This document shows, one piece after another, positions 19,416-27,889 of a stretch of 64,000 nucleotides of DNA; within the stretch, counting starts at the first letter, position 1; every line of letters starts with the position of its first letter. Position numbers and translations under genes: made by a program. The notes beneath the pieces are model-generated. The model did not search any database. It was given only the letters and a program-made list of their open reading frames with translations, and was not told where the DNA came from. Source of the stretch: Deltaproteobacteria bacterium (GTDB taxonomy: Bacteria; Myxococcota; Kuafuiibacteriia; Kuafuiibacteriales; Kuafuiibacteriaceae); contig JACKEN010000002.1 in the NCBI GenBank assembly GCA_020632995.1, forward strand, positions 62,001 through 126,000. Direction: 5' to 3'.

Positions 19416-20195
19416 ATGGAGAAGACCTCGAGCGGCTGGTCCGCGCCCCCCGGGCCCGGCACGAAGGCGTCGGATCGCATCATCCTCGCCCTGGACGTGG
19501 ATCGGATCGAGCAGGCCCTGCTCCTGGCCCTCGAGATCGGGGACGCGGTCGGCCTGTTCAAGATCGGCCTGCAGATGCTCGCCAACAGCGGCCCCCAGGT
19601 CTTCGCGGAGATCCTGAACAAGCACTCCCGCGCCAAGTTCTTCTACGACGCCAAGTTCCACGACATCCCGCTCACGGTCGAGGCGGCGTGCGCCAACAGC
19701 ATGGCGCTCCCGGGCATCCAGTACTTCTCGGTGCACGCCTCGGCCGGCAAGGAGGCCATGCGCCGGGCGGTCGAGGTCAGCCGGGGGCGCGCCCGGCCCC
19801 TGGCCATCACCGTGCTCACCTCGATCAGCGACGCCGAGTGCGAGGAGGTCTACGGCGCGGACCGCAAGACCGCGGTGCGGCGCTTCGTGGACTGGGCGGC
19901 GGAGTGCAACATGGCTGGCGTGGTGTGCTCACCCCTCGAGCTGGCCATCCTGCGGGACCACCCCATGACCGCGGCGGACGGCCACCGCATGCTCAAGGTG
20001 GTGCCGGGGATCCGCCCGGAGTGGGCTCGAACCCACGATCAGAAGGCGGTGGCGACCCCCTACGAGGCCATCCGGGATGGCGCCGACTACCTCGTGATCG
20101 GGCGGCCGATCACCCGACCCCCCTCCGCCATCGGGAGCCCGCTCGCCGCGGTGCACGACATCACCGGCGAGATCGAGCGCGCCCTCAGCGAGTGA
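19416..20195 (+). CDS. pyrF: Orotidine-5'-phosphate decarboxylase
   Basis: The 259-residue product has the group typical of longer bacterial PyrF proteins. It has ILALDV near residue 25, FKIGLQM, the catalytic segment FYDAKFHDIP (Asp-Lys-Asp tetrad, about 72), VVPGIRP and LVIGRPIT. It makes UMP from OMP, the last step of de novo pyrimidine synthesis. It is monocistronic on the plus strand, and its last 11 bases overlap the convergent beta-helix lipoprotein gene. Confidence 0.95.
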   Translation: MEKTSSGWSAPPGPGTKASDRIILALDVDRIEQALLLALEIGDAVGLFKIGLQMLANSGPQVFAEILNKHSRAKFFYDAKFHDIPLTVEAACANSMALPGIQYFSVHASAGKEAMRRAVEVSRGRARPLAITVLTSISDAECEEVYGADRKTAVRRFVDWAAECNMAGVVCSPLELAILRDHPMTAADGHRMLKVVPGIRPEWARTHDQKAVATPYEAIRDGADYLVIGRPITRPPSAIGSPLAAVHDITGEIERALSE

Positions 20196-22353
20196 GGTTG
20201 GTCTCGTTGTCGACGAAGCGGACCTCCTCCACGAGGTCCTCGTCGGTGGTGTAGCCGGCCGGGTCCAGGGCCACGCCCACCTTGTTACCGCCGATCTCGC
20301 CGCGCCTCAGCGCGATGGAAGACCGGGGCCCCACCAGGATGCCGGTGCTCGCGCACCCGCTCACCCGAAACCGCTCCAGGGTCATCGCCGCGGGGCGGTT
20401 GATGTTGATGCCGTTCCCCTGGCTCCCGCTGACCTCTGCGTCCAGGAGCTGCAGGGTGTCCGCGACCTCCCCGAAGCCGGTGAAGAGCAGGCCGTCTTGC
20501 AGCTGACCGCGGGCCCGCACCCGGCTCCCGGTCACGTCGACGCCCGGATCGACGGTGACGCCGATCTTGCCGCCCTCGAGGTCGAGGTCCTCGAGCACGA
20601 CCGGCTGCGGGGTCTCGCGCACGTCTACCGAGTCGCTGGCCCCGCCCTCGAGCCGGACGCGGCGCATCAGGAGGCTGCCGCTCTCGATCAGCACGACGGT
20701 GCTGACCTCGGGCGCGACGTGCCGCGCCTGGATCCGCACGTCGGTCAGGGCGACGGCCCGGGTGTCCTCGTCCGAGGTCCGCACCACCCCCTCGTGGTCC
20801 TCTCGGATGAACGCCCGCTTCAGGTCGAGCCGACACGCGCGGCCGAGCTCGATGGTCTCGCGGTGGTGGACCGGCACGTTGTCCAGCACCACCAGATCCT
20901 GGATCGATGCGGTCGTGCCCTCCCGCAGGTCGAAGCTCTGGCCGCGCAGGTTGTACAAGAGGGCCCGGCTGAGGGTGAGCTCGCTGTCGGTGGCGAGGAA
21001 CCCGACCCCGGTGTCACGGGTGGTGCGGGTGAGGACCACGTCGTCCAGCCTCACCTCGGCGCCGTCCGACAACACCACCGGGGCGGCGGTGTCGGCCACG
21101 TCGAGAGACTGCAGGGTGGCCTGCGCGCCGCTGACCCGGAGCGCGGCGCTGGCGGGCAGCCGCCGGATCACGATCCGCGCCCCGGCGGTGGCGCCCCCGA
21201 GGAGGCGGAGCCCGTCGCCGGTGAGGTCCTCGAGCGCGACGTCCTCGAGCGTCACCTCGGCCCCCGCGTGGACGACGATCCCCTCCGCCCCGCCCCGGAT
21301 CAGGAGGCGCTCCGCGGTCAGCCGGGCCCCGGCGTCGACCTCGAGGGCCCGGTCGAGGGCGGTGCCCTCGACCCGCGCGACGGTGAGGGCACCGCTCTGC
21401 AGGTGGGTCGGGGGCAGGGTCAAGTCTCGCAAGCTAGCCTGCGATGCATCGATGATCAGCGCGTCGCCGGAGGTCTGGAGGATCGACCGCTCGGAGCACG
21501 CCCCCACCACGGTCTGTGCCTCGAGCGTCAGGTGGGCGGGCAGGGCGTAGGTCCCCGCGCGCAGGAGCACAGCCCCCGCTGGCCGCGCCATGGCGAGCGC
21601 GTCCGCCGGGTCGCGGTAGGGTCGCTCGGCCGAGCCGTCACCGCCCGGCGCGGCGCCCGCGTCCACGTGCACCACCGGGAGCACCCCGGGCGGGGCCGCC
21701 GGCCAGTCCTCGGCGCAGTCGGACACCGAGGCGCAATGTGGTTCACCGAAGGACTGCATGGCGTGCGGCTCGCAAGGCACGTCGGGCTTCGCGGTGACGA
21801 TCGGCTCGCCGTCCCGCATCTCCCACGCCCCTCCTTCCGGCTCAGTCGGGGCCGCGGGCGGGCTGGGCGCCGGGGGTTCGGGGCAAGGTGAGTTGCAGTA
21901 TGGGTAGTCCCAGGGGCGCGGGGGGGCGCAGCCGCCGCCCCCCAGACAACGGGACCACTCGAAGGCGGGGAGCGGGAGGCGTGGGGCGGGCCGGGGCACC
22001 GGATCCGCGCTCCAGGTCAGCACTCGATCCACCACCCCCGCCGACGCGCTCCACATCGTGGCGGGGAGCAATCGCAACGGCGCCGCGGGGCGCTGCACCA
22101 GCCCCGGGACCACCTGCAGGGCGCTGGGAGGCAGGGCGAAGGCGTAGGCGTTCGCCTCGAGCTCCGGCGGTACCGCGATGGGGGTGAGCTCTTCGTCCGC
22201 GTGGGGATCGATCACCCACAGCGCGTCGAGCGACTCGAACGCGACGACCACCGTCCCGGCCTCGGTGGGGGCGGGGGGCCGCGGGATCGCGACCCCGTCC
22301 ACGCAGCCCGCGAGGCCGACGACGCCCACCAGGAGCAGCACACGCCGCTTCAT
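20185..22353 (-). CDS. Right-handed beta-helix repeat lipoprotein
   Basis: The 722-residue product has a lipobox (VVGLAGC, Cys about 16). After a roughly 220-residue Pro-rich N-terminal region with several Cys pairs comes DAGAAPGGDGSAERPYRDPA, the usual entrance of DUF1565-type parallel beta-helices. About 17 irregular rungs of 20-25 residues follow to the C-terminus, rich in L-x-D-V/L repeats. Beta-helix proteins of this sort bind or cleave polysaccharides, but no catalytic residues are evident. It is probably surface-exposed. A TAGTCT hexamer lies 9 bases before the ATG. Confidence 0.8.
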   Translation of the reverse strand: MKRRVLLLVGVVGLAGCVDGVAIPRPPAPTEAGTVVVAFESLDALWVIDPHADEELTPIAVPPELEANAYAFALPPSALQVVPGLVQRPAAPLRLLPATMWSASAGVVDRVLTWSADPVPRPAPRLPLPAFEWSRCLGGGGCAPPRPWDYPYCNSPCPEPPAPSPPAAPTEPEGGAWEMRDGEPIVTAKPDVPCEPHAMQSFGEPHCASVSDCAEDWPAAPPGVLPVVHVDAGAAPGGDGSAERPYRDPADALAMARPAGAVLLRAGTYALPAHLTLEAQTVVGACSERSILQTSGDALIIDASQASLRDLTLPPTHLQSGALTVARVEGTALDRALEVDAGARLTAERLLIRGGAEGIVVHAGAEVTLEDVALEDLTGDGLRLLGGATAGARIVIRRLPASAALRVSGAQATLQSLDVADTAAPVVLSDGAEVRLDDVVLTRTTRDTGVGFLATDSELTLSRALLYNLRGQSFDLREGTTASIQDLVVLDNVPVHHRETIELGRACRLDLKRAFIREDHEGVVRTSDEDTRAVALTDVRIQARHVAPEVSTVVLIESGSLLMRRVRLEGGASDSVDVRETPQPVVLEDLDLEGGKIGVTVDPGVDVTGSRVRARGQLQDGLLFTGFGEVADTLQLLDAEVSGSQGNGININRPAAMTLERFRVSGCASTGILVGPRSSIALRRGEIGGNKVGVALDPAGYTTDEDLVEEVRFVDNETNLTR

Positions 22354-22362
22354 GCTGCAGCC

Positions 22363-22368
22363 AGACTA
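22363..22368 (-). promoter_or_regulatory. Putative -10 hexamer TAGTCT, leaderless-type
   Basis: On the minus strand TAGTCT ends 9 bases before the ATG at 22353. The first codons encode the lipoprotein signal, so the start is firm. Confidence 0.4.
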
Positions 22369-22427
22369 GCACCCGCGTGCCCCGAATCCCCTTGTTCCCG
22401 CGCGCCAGCGCCCTCAGACTGCGCGAC

Positions 22428-23648
22428 ATGGGTTGGTTCGGGCGCCTCTGGAGGCGGCTGTTCGGGGATCGGCGCGGCCGGCGCATGGGGATCCCCGCGC
22501 CCGAGACCCTGGTGGCCCGGGTGAGCGCGGTCGAGGAGGCTCGGGAGAGCGACATGCTGCGCCTCGCGGAGGAGAGCATCCGCCGCGGGCACCCCGAGCA
22601 GGCGGCGATCGTCTACCGCAAGGCGGCGATGCGCTACCGACAGGATGGCAAGGCGCAAAAGGAGCTGGCGGTGCTCCACATGTGGGCCCGGGTCGCGCCG
22701 GAGGACACCGCGGTGTGGATTGGGATGGCCCAGCTCCACGAGGCTGCGGGGAAGACCAGGGCGGCCCTCGAGGCGATGGCGCGGGCGGCCGCACTCCACC
22801 GTCACTTCGGCCAACACGACGCGGCAGAGGCGGTCGAGGCCCGCATGCATGACGTGCGGAGCCGCTTCAGCACCGCCGATCTGGCCGCCCAGACCCCCGA
22901 CCTGGTGCCGCCGCTCCCGGCCGAGCTGGAGCAGCCGGCGGCGCAGCCGGCGCCTCGCGCGCCCACCGGGCCAGGCCTGGACGACGAGGGCCCGCTGGAG
23001 CTCGAGATCCCCCAGACCGGCTATCACCAGGCGGTGGATGGCGCGGCGGCGCAGGCTGTATTGCAGCGTATGCCCACCCCGCAGCCCGAGGCCTGGGCGC
23101 CGCACCATGAAGAGGAGCCGGAGCGGCTCCCCACCTCCGCCCTGGAGGCGCTCGAGGACGAGGACGACTTCGAGGACGATGACGACGAGCTGGAGCTCCC
23201 GCCGAGCGCCGACGAGACCTTCGCGATGCCCGCGGTGCCCCCGTCGGCCACGGATCGCGACGACCTGTCGCCCTACGAGCTGTTGGCGAGCAGCAGCCCG
23301 ACCGACGGCGGGCTCGCGGCCGAAGACCTCGGCGACAGCGACGAGGTGGACCCGGCGGTGCTCGAGGCGATCGCGCGTGAGGCGGAGGAGGAGGCGGACG
23401 CCTACCGGGCCGAGGAGGGCGGCGCCACCGTGGCCATGCAGGCCCTGGACTTCGGCCCCGGCCGGGGCCCCCCGCGGCGCTTCGCCATCCCCGAGGCGGC
23501 GACGGTGATGGACCCCCGGGCGATGGCCGGGGACGAAGACGACGACGACGCGGAGGCGGTGACCCCGCTCCCCGAGATCGGCGCAGCGCCCACCCGCGCG
23601 TACTCGGTGGCCGAGATCGAGGCGCTGCTGAAGGACCGCAAGCGGTGA
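22428..23648 (+). CDS. TPR-like protein with long acidic tail
   Basis: The 406-residue product starts MGWFGRLWRRLFGDRRGRR, a basic amphipathic N-terminus that could lie on the membrane. Residues about 40-145 form TPR-like helices (RGHPEQAAIVYRKAAMRYRQ, AVWIGMAQLHEAAGKTRAALEAM). The rest is a disordered, very acidic region with runs of Glu/Asp and Pro (for example DEDDFEDDDDELEL), ending in a short helix YSVAEIEALLKDRK. I do not recognise the protein. The start at 22428 is preferred over the upstream in-frame ATG because it fits the helix. It overlaps the next gene by 4 bases. Confidence 0.7.
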   Translation: MGWFGRLWRRLFGDRRGRRMGIPAPETLVARVSAVEEARESDMLRLAEESIRRGHPEQAAIVYRKAAMRYRQDGKAQKELAVLHMWARVAPEDTAVWIGMAQLHEAAGKTRAALEAMARAAALHRHFGQHDAAEAVEARMHDVRSRFSTADLAAQTPDLVPPLPAELEQPAAQPAPRAPTGPGLDDEGPLELEIPQTGYHQAVDGAAAQAVLQRMPTPQPEAWAPHHEEEPERLPTSALEALEDEDDFEDDDDELELPPSADETFAMPAVPPSATDRDDLSPYELLASSSPTDGGLAAEDLGDSDEVDPAVLEAIAREAEEEADAYRAEEGGATVAMQALDFGPGRGPPRRFAIPEAATVMDPRAMAGDEDDDDAEAVTPLPEIGAAPTRAYSVAEIEALLKDRKR

Positions 23649-24481
23649 GCGTGGTCGCCGCTGGTCTGGCCGCGGACTTCGTGGAGGCGGCGGCGGACCC
23701 GGAAGTACCCGCCGCCGACCTCGGGGTGCTGGCCCAGGAGCTGGACGCCGAGGTGGCGGCCCACCCCGAGGCGGCGCAGGTCGTCCTGCCGGCCATCGCG
23801 CCCCTGTTGGTCGAGGGTGAGGGGGCGCCGCTCTACATCACCGCGGTGCTGGTCGGGGGGATGGTGGAGCGAGGCGCCTCGCCCGAGCCCGCAGCGCCGC
23901 TCCTCGGCCGAGTGCAGGTCTGGTTGCACGACCTGGCCGAGGGGCGCTCGGATCCGACCTCGTGGATCAACCTCGACGAGACCTGGCGCGCCGCGGTGGC
24001 GGTGATCGGGGCGTGGCCCGAGGCGCGGGCCGGGATGCAAGATAGCTTGCCCGACGCCCTCGCCGCCGCGCGGGCGCACGCCGGGGCGGCGTGGCTGGCG
24101 CGCCTGCTCGCGGCCCCTCAGGAGCGGCGCCTGGAGGTGGAGGTCCCGGCCCGGGGTGCCACCCTGGCCGGGCGCGTGACCGGGGTGGCGGACCTGCTGC
24201 AGCTCGCGATCCTGGTGAACCACGCCCTCGGGGTGGCGCTCGATCCGGAGGTCGTGGCCTGCGCCCGGGGGGAGGGGCCGCAGGTGCTGCCCCGCGGGGT
24301 CCAGCTGCCGTGGGCCCTCGGCGTGCCGGGGGAGGGTGAGCCGCCCGAGCACACCTCGCTCCCCGAGCTCTTCGGCCTGGACGAGCTGATCCGGGTGGTT
24401 GCGACGCCGGACGGTGCCCCGCGCCAGCGGCCGGTGGGCCGCGCCTTCGCGACCCTCCGAGCCAGCCTCACCCTGGGCTGA
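23645..24481 (+). CDS. Hypothetical protein coupled to the TPR gene
   Basis: The 278-residue soluble product starts with GTG inside the stop of the preceding gene, so the two are translationally coupled. It is Ala/Glu/Leu-rich and largely helical in the N-terminal 170 residues, with a more beta-like C-terminus. There is no signal peptide and no recognised domain. Together with the TPR protein it probably forms a two-protein module of unknown role. Its 3' end overlaps the convergent methyltransferase by 14 bases. Confidence 0.65.
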   Translation: MSVVAAGLAADFVEAAADPEVPAADLGVLAQELDAEVAAHPEAAQVVLPAIAPLLVEGEGAPLYITAVLVGGMVERGASPEPAAPLLGRVQVWLHDLAEGRSDPTSWINLDETWRAAVAVIGAWPEARAGMQDSLPDALAAARAHAGAAWLARLLAAPQERRLEVEVPARGATLAGRVTGVADLLQLAILVNHALGVALDPEVVACARGEGPQVLPRGVQLPWALGVPGEGEPPEHTSLPELFGLDELIRVVATPDGAPRQRPVGRAFATLRASLTLG

Positions 24482-25505
24482 GGCGCTCGACCGCCACCAA
24501 CCACGGGGCGAGCTCGCCCGTCTCGACCCGGAGCGCGCGGAGGCGTCGGAAGCCCCCGACGTGGCGCAGGGCGTCGTCGAAGGCCTGCTTGCGGTCGGTG
24601 AGGAGCACCAGGCGTCCCCCTGGGCGCAAGACTTCCTTCATGAGCTCCAGCACCCCGCGGTAGAAGCCGAAGAACTTGATCTTGCGCCCGACCTGGACGC
24701 CGAAGGGCGGGTTGCAGATCACCGCGTCGACCCGGCCCACCGGGTAGACATCCCGGATCGCGCGGACGTCGAGGGGCTGGACGTGGGCGCGGGCCCCGAA
24801 CCCATCGTGCTCCAGGTTCTGCAGGGTACCCTGCGCCGCCCGGGCCACCCAGTCGCTCCCCCATAGCTGGGCGTTGGGGTGCGCGTACCCGGCCTCGAGC
24901 AGGATGGTGCCCGAGCCGCAGAACGGATCCGCGATGTGGGCGGGGGCGGTGAGGCCGGCGAGGTGCACCGCGGCGAAGGCTACGTTGCGCTTGAGCCCCA
25001 CCCGCTGGCGGAAGGGGCGCTCCGCGGTGTGGAGGGGCGCGTGGGTCAGGGGGAGGCTGACCAGGAGCTCCCGCCCCGCCAGGTCGACCCGGACGGTGAC
25101 CTCGGGCGCGCTGAGGTCCACCCGGGTACCGTGGCGGGCCACGAGCGCCCCGCCCGCCTTCTGGGCCACCTCGACCCGGGTGAAGGGGTGCTGGCCCACT
25201 CGCACCGCCTCGACCCGGAACGAGCGCGCGGCCCGGAGGGCGGGGAGCTCCAGCTCGGCCACCGCGGCGCGCACGTCGGCCAGGCTGGGCGGGTCGGGCA
25301 GGGTGCGCCGGGCCAGCGGGCTCAGCACGTGTTGGACCGATCGGAGCCGAGGCCAGGCCGCGGTCACCACGGGCTCCGGGGCCTCCGCCCGGGCCAGGAG
25401 GTAGCCGGGCGCGGCCGGGGTGATGGTCACCGGGCCCAGGGTCGCGACCAGCTCCTCGGCCACCACCGGCTCGAGGCCGGGGTTCGTGGTGAACATGAGC
25501 TCCAC
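24468..25505 (-). CDS. THUMP-domain class I RNA methyltransferase (TrmN/Trm14-like)
   Basis: The 345-residue product begins with MFTTNPGLEPVVAEEL, the RlmL/Trm14 type N-terminus, then a THUMP region (to about 150) and a Rossmann methyltransferase. The SAM site is IADPFCGSGTILLEAG (about 193-208) and the catalytic motif is NPPFGVQVG (about 265). The family modifies the N2 atom of guanosine in tRNA (position 6) or 23S rRNA. A second, distinct RlmL-like enzyme occurs in the PrmA fusion at 30.3 kb, so this one is more likely the tRNA-type enzyme (inference). GTG start at 25505; ATG 25496 is possible. Confidence 0.85.
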   Translation of the reverse strand: MELMFTTNPGLEPVVAEELVATLGPVTITPAAPGYLLARAEAPEPVVTAAWPRLRSVQHVLSPLARRTLPDPPSLADVRAAVAELELPALRAARSFRVEAVRVGQHPFTRVEVAQKAGGALVARHGTRVDLSAPEVTVRVDLAGRELLVSLPLTHAPLHTAERPFRQRVGLKRNVAFAAVHLAGLTAPAHIADPFCGSGTILLEAGYAHPNAQLWGSDWVARAAQGTLQNLEHDGFGARAHVQPLDVRAIRDVYPVGRVDAVICNPPFGVQVGRKIKFFGFYRGVLELMKEVLRPGGRLVLLTDRKQAFDDALRHVGGFRRLRALRVETGELAPWLVAVERLSPG

Positions 25506-25537
25506 GGGGATGACGAGGGGGACCTCGCCGGTTCAGA

Positions 25538-26200
25538 ATGCACGCCGCCATGTTCTTCTCCAAGAAGAAGCTCGACATGCCCACCCCTGCCGAGGCGCTC
25601 CCCGGGCGCGCGCAGCCGATGCCGGTCACCGCGCGCCACGCGGTGAGCGGCACGCCCATGCAGGAACCGTGGCCTGACGGCGCACAGCTCGCGCTGTTCG
25701 GCCTCGGCTGCTTCTGGGGGGCGGAGCGGAAGTTCTGGCAGACGCCCGGGGTCATCAGCACCCAGGTCGGCTACGCGGCCGGCCTCACCCCGAACCCGAC
25801 CTACGAAGAGGTCTGCACCGGGCGCACCGGCCACAACGAGGTGGTGCGGGTGGTCTTCGACCCCGCGCAGGTGTCCTACGCCGCGTTGGTGAAGGTGTTC
25901 TTCGAGAGCCATGACCCGACCCAGGGCATGCGGCAGGGCAACGACATCGGCACCCAGTATCGCTCTGGGATCTACGTCTACGACGCGGCGCAGCGCGCGG
26001 CGGCCGAGGCGGCGCGGGCGGCCTACGCGGCGCGGCTGGGGGAGGCGGGCTATGGGGTGATCACCACCGAGATCGTGGAGGCCCCCGAGTTCTACTACGC
26101 GGAGGACTACCACCAGCAGTACCTCCACAAGAACCCCAATGGTTACTGTGGGTTGGGTGGCACCGGGGTCGCCTGCCCGGTCGGCCTGCCGGTCCCCTGA
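25538..26200 (+). CDS. msrA: Peptide methionine sulfoxide reductase A
   Basis: The 220-residue product has catalytic motif GLGCFWGAE (Cys about 53), then TQVGYAAG, GHNEVVRVVFDP, FFESHDPT and YHQQYLHKNPNGYCG, whose C-terminal Cys can serve as the resolving residue. It reduces methionine-S-sulfoxide in oxidised proteins. An N-terminal extension of about 40 residues, without an export signal, precedes the catalytic domain. ATG 25538 and 25550 are both possible starts. Confidence 0.95.
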   Translation: MHAAMFFSKKKLDMPTPAEALPGRAQPMPVTARHAVSGTPMQEPWPDGAQLALFGLGCFWGAERKFWQTPGVISTQVGYAAGLTPNPTYEEVCTGRTGHNEVVRVVFDPAQVSYAALVKVFFESHDPTQGMRQGNDIGTQYRSGIYVYDAAQRAAAEAARAAYAARLGEAGYGVITTEIVEAPEFYYAEDYHQQYLHKNPNGYCGLGGTGVACPVGLPVP

Positions 26201-26254
26201 TGGGCGGCGCCGACGGCGGCTTGAATAGGGCCACCGGGCGCGCGTCCCATAGGC

Positions 26255-26719
26255 ATGAAGACGAACCTCCTCGCCGCCACCGCCGCCCTGGTCACGACCT
26301 TCGGGATCTTCGCTCCGGCCGCTGAGGCCCAGGAGGTCGCCCTGAGCGTGGCCAAGGTGCAGCATCAGCTGGAGGCCGCTCGCTCCGCGCAGGATCGGTT
26401 GCAGTTGCACCTCGATCGCTACTGCCTCGACTACTGCGCGCGCATGAAGGTCGACATCGGTGTCGTCGAGCAGGGGCTCCAGAACTTCGCCAACCAGATG
26501 TCGAACGGATCGGCCGATGGCTCCGCCAGCAAGGTGGACGTGGCGCGCGCCGCCCATCAGTTCGAGGCGATCCGGTCCGCTCTGTCGCGGCTGGCCTTCG
26601 TGGCCACCAAGCAGGGGGATCGCACCCGGCGGGTGGAGGTCGACGTCGGGATCGTCGCCTCGGTGGTGACGAACCTCGAGAACCAGACCAGGAACGCGCT
26701 CCGCGGCCTGGTTTCGTGA
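26255..26719 (+). CDS. Small exported protein with an internal duplication
   Basis: The 154-residue product has a signal peptide (1-25, ending AAEAQ) and a helical mature part. Two halves look related: VAKVQHQLEAARSAQDRLQ followed by MKVDIGVVEQGLQNF in the first, and VARAAHQFEAIRSALSRLAF followed by VEVDVGIVASVVTNL in the second. The first half has a CLDYC pair. This suggests a tandem duplicated helical hairpin. The function is unknown. The codon usage matches its neighbours. Confidence 0.75.
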   Translation: MKTNLLAATAALVTTFGIFAPAAEAQEVALSVAKVQHQLEAARSAQDRLQLHLDRYCLDYCARMKVDIGVVEQGLQNFANQMSNGSADGSASKVDVARAAHQFEAIRSALSRLAFVATKQGDRTRRVEVDVGIVASVVTNLENQTRNALRGLVS

Positions 26720-26743
26720 GGGCTCGAGTTTTTTGAATCCAAT

Positions 26744-26780
26744 CGTGGTGCTCCTGAGTCTCATGCTCCGGAGCACCACG
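26744..26780 (+). promoter_or_regulatory. Perfect 11-bp inverted repeat covering the ribosome-binding site
   Basis: CGTGGTGCTCC (26744-26754) and GGAGCACCACG (26770-26780) are exact reverse complements with a 15-base loop. The right arm holds the GGAG Shine-Dalgarno and ends on the first base of the GTG start of the persulfide dioxygenase gene. It could be an operator or a translation-blocking hairpin. Confidence 0.6.
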
Positions 26781-27835
26781 TGATCTTCAGACAGCTTTTC
26801 GACGCACAGTCCTCGACCTACACATACATCCTCGCCGACGAGGCCACCCGTGACGCCATCATCATCGACCCCGTGCACGGCCAGGCCGACCGCGACCAGC
26901 AGCTCCTCGCCGAGCTGGGGCTGAACCTGAAGGTCATCGCGGAGACCCACGTCCACGCCGACCACGTCACCGGCGCGGGGGTGTTGAAGACCCGGCTGGG
27001 CGGTGCGCTGGCGGTGAGCCGCCACGCCCACGCCCCGGCCGCCGACCTCCGGCTGGCCGACGGCGACGTGCTCGAGGCGGGGTCGGTGCGCCTCATGGTG
27101 CGCGAGACCCCCGGCCACACGAACTGCTCGGTCACCTTCGTGACCGAGGATCGCAAGATGGCCTTCACCGGGGACACCCTCCTCATCCGCGGCTGCGGGC
27201 GCACCGACTTCCAGCAGGGAGACGCCAAGACCCTGTTCCGCTCGGTCCACGAGAAGATCTTCACCCTCGACGACGACGCGGTGATCTATCCGGGGCACGA
27301 CTACAAGGGCCGCACCACGAGCACGGTGGGCGAAGAGAAGGCGCACAACCCGCGCCTGATGCTGACCCGCAGCCTCGATGAGTTCGTGGAGATCATGGAG
27401 AACCTCGGGCTCCCCTACCCGAAGCTCATCGACGAGGCGGTGCCGGGGAACCAGAAGAGCGGCTACGTGTTGGTGCCGGGGATGGACGAGAGCGCGTGGA
27501 CCCTCATGTCCCGCACCGCCAGCGGCATCCCAGAGGTGAGCGCCGAGTGGCTCAACGCCCACTCCGACACCGTCCACGTGGTGGACGTGCGGGAGCCGGA
27601 GGAGTTCGTGGGGCCCCTCGCCCACGTGAAGGGGGCGCAGCTGGTCCCCCTGGCCGGCCTGGAGCAGGAGGCGCTGGCCTGGAGCCACGACAAGCCCCTG
27701 GTGCTGGTGTGCCGCTCCGGCGGGCGCTCCGGGAACGGGGCGATGGCGCTGGAGCGCCTCGGCTTCAAGCGGGTGGCCTCGATGGCGGGGGGGATGCTGC
27801 GCTGGAACCGCCTGGATCTCCCTCGGGTGGCCTGA
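26780..27835 (+). CDS. Persulfide dioxygenase-rhodanese fusion (ETHE1-like)
   Basis: The 351-residue product has an N-terminal metallo-beta-lactamase fold of the ETHE1/BLH type (1-230) with the ligands THVHADH (about 56), PGHTNCS and YPGHDYKGR. The C-terminal rhodanese domain (about 255-350) has an active-site loop VCRSGGRSGNG, with catalytic Cys about 310. Such fusions oxidise glutathione persulfide to sulfite and shuttle sulfane sulfur to thiosulfate, detoxifying sulfide. The start is GTG at 26780, inside an inverted repeat that may control its expression. Confidence 0.9.
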   Translation: MIFRQLFDAQSSTYTYILADEATRDAIIIDPVHGQADRDQQLLAELGLNLKVIAETHVHADHVTGAGVLKTRLGGALAVSRHAHAPAADLRLADGDVLEAGSVRLMVRETPGHTNCSVTFVTEDRKMAFTGDTLLIRGCGRTDFQQGDAKTLFRSVHEKIFTLDDDAVIYPGHDYKGRTTSTVGEEKAHNPRLMLTRSLDEFVEIMENLGLPYPKLIDEAVPGNQKSGYVLVPGMDESAWTLMSRTASGIPEVSAEWLNAHSDTVHVVDVREPEEFVGPLAHVKGAQLVPLAGLEQEALAWSHDKPLVLVCRSGGRSGNGAMALERLGFKRVASMAGGMLRWNRLDLPRVA

Positions 27836-27889
27836 CCTGCACGCGGTTGAGCTTGGCGGGGCCGGGGCGGGCCCAGTACAAGCCCCCCG

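Noticed and set aside
20025..20045. tRNA-like GGCTCGAACCC stretch, with similar GTTCGA stretches near 10065 and 49485
   Set aside because: Each is inside a convincing coding sequence (pyrF, a lipoprotein, the ABC ATPase). No acceptor stem or anticodon arm can be drawn around them.
22428..23648. Acidic Glu/Asp runs in the TPR protein as a DNA repeat
   Set aside because: The runs are codon-level low complexity (GAC/GAG) without a conserved unit.
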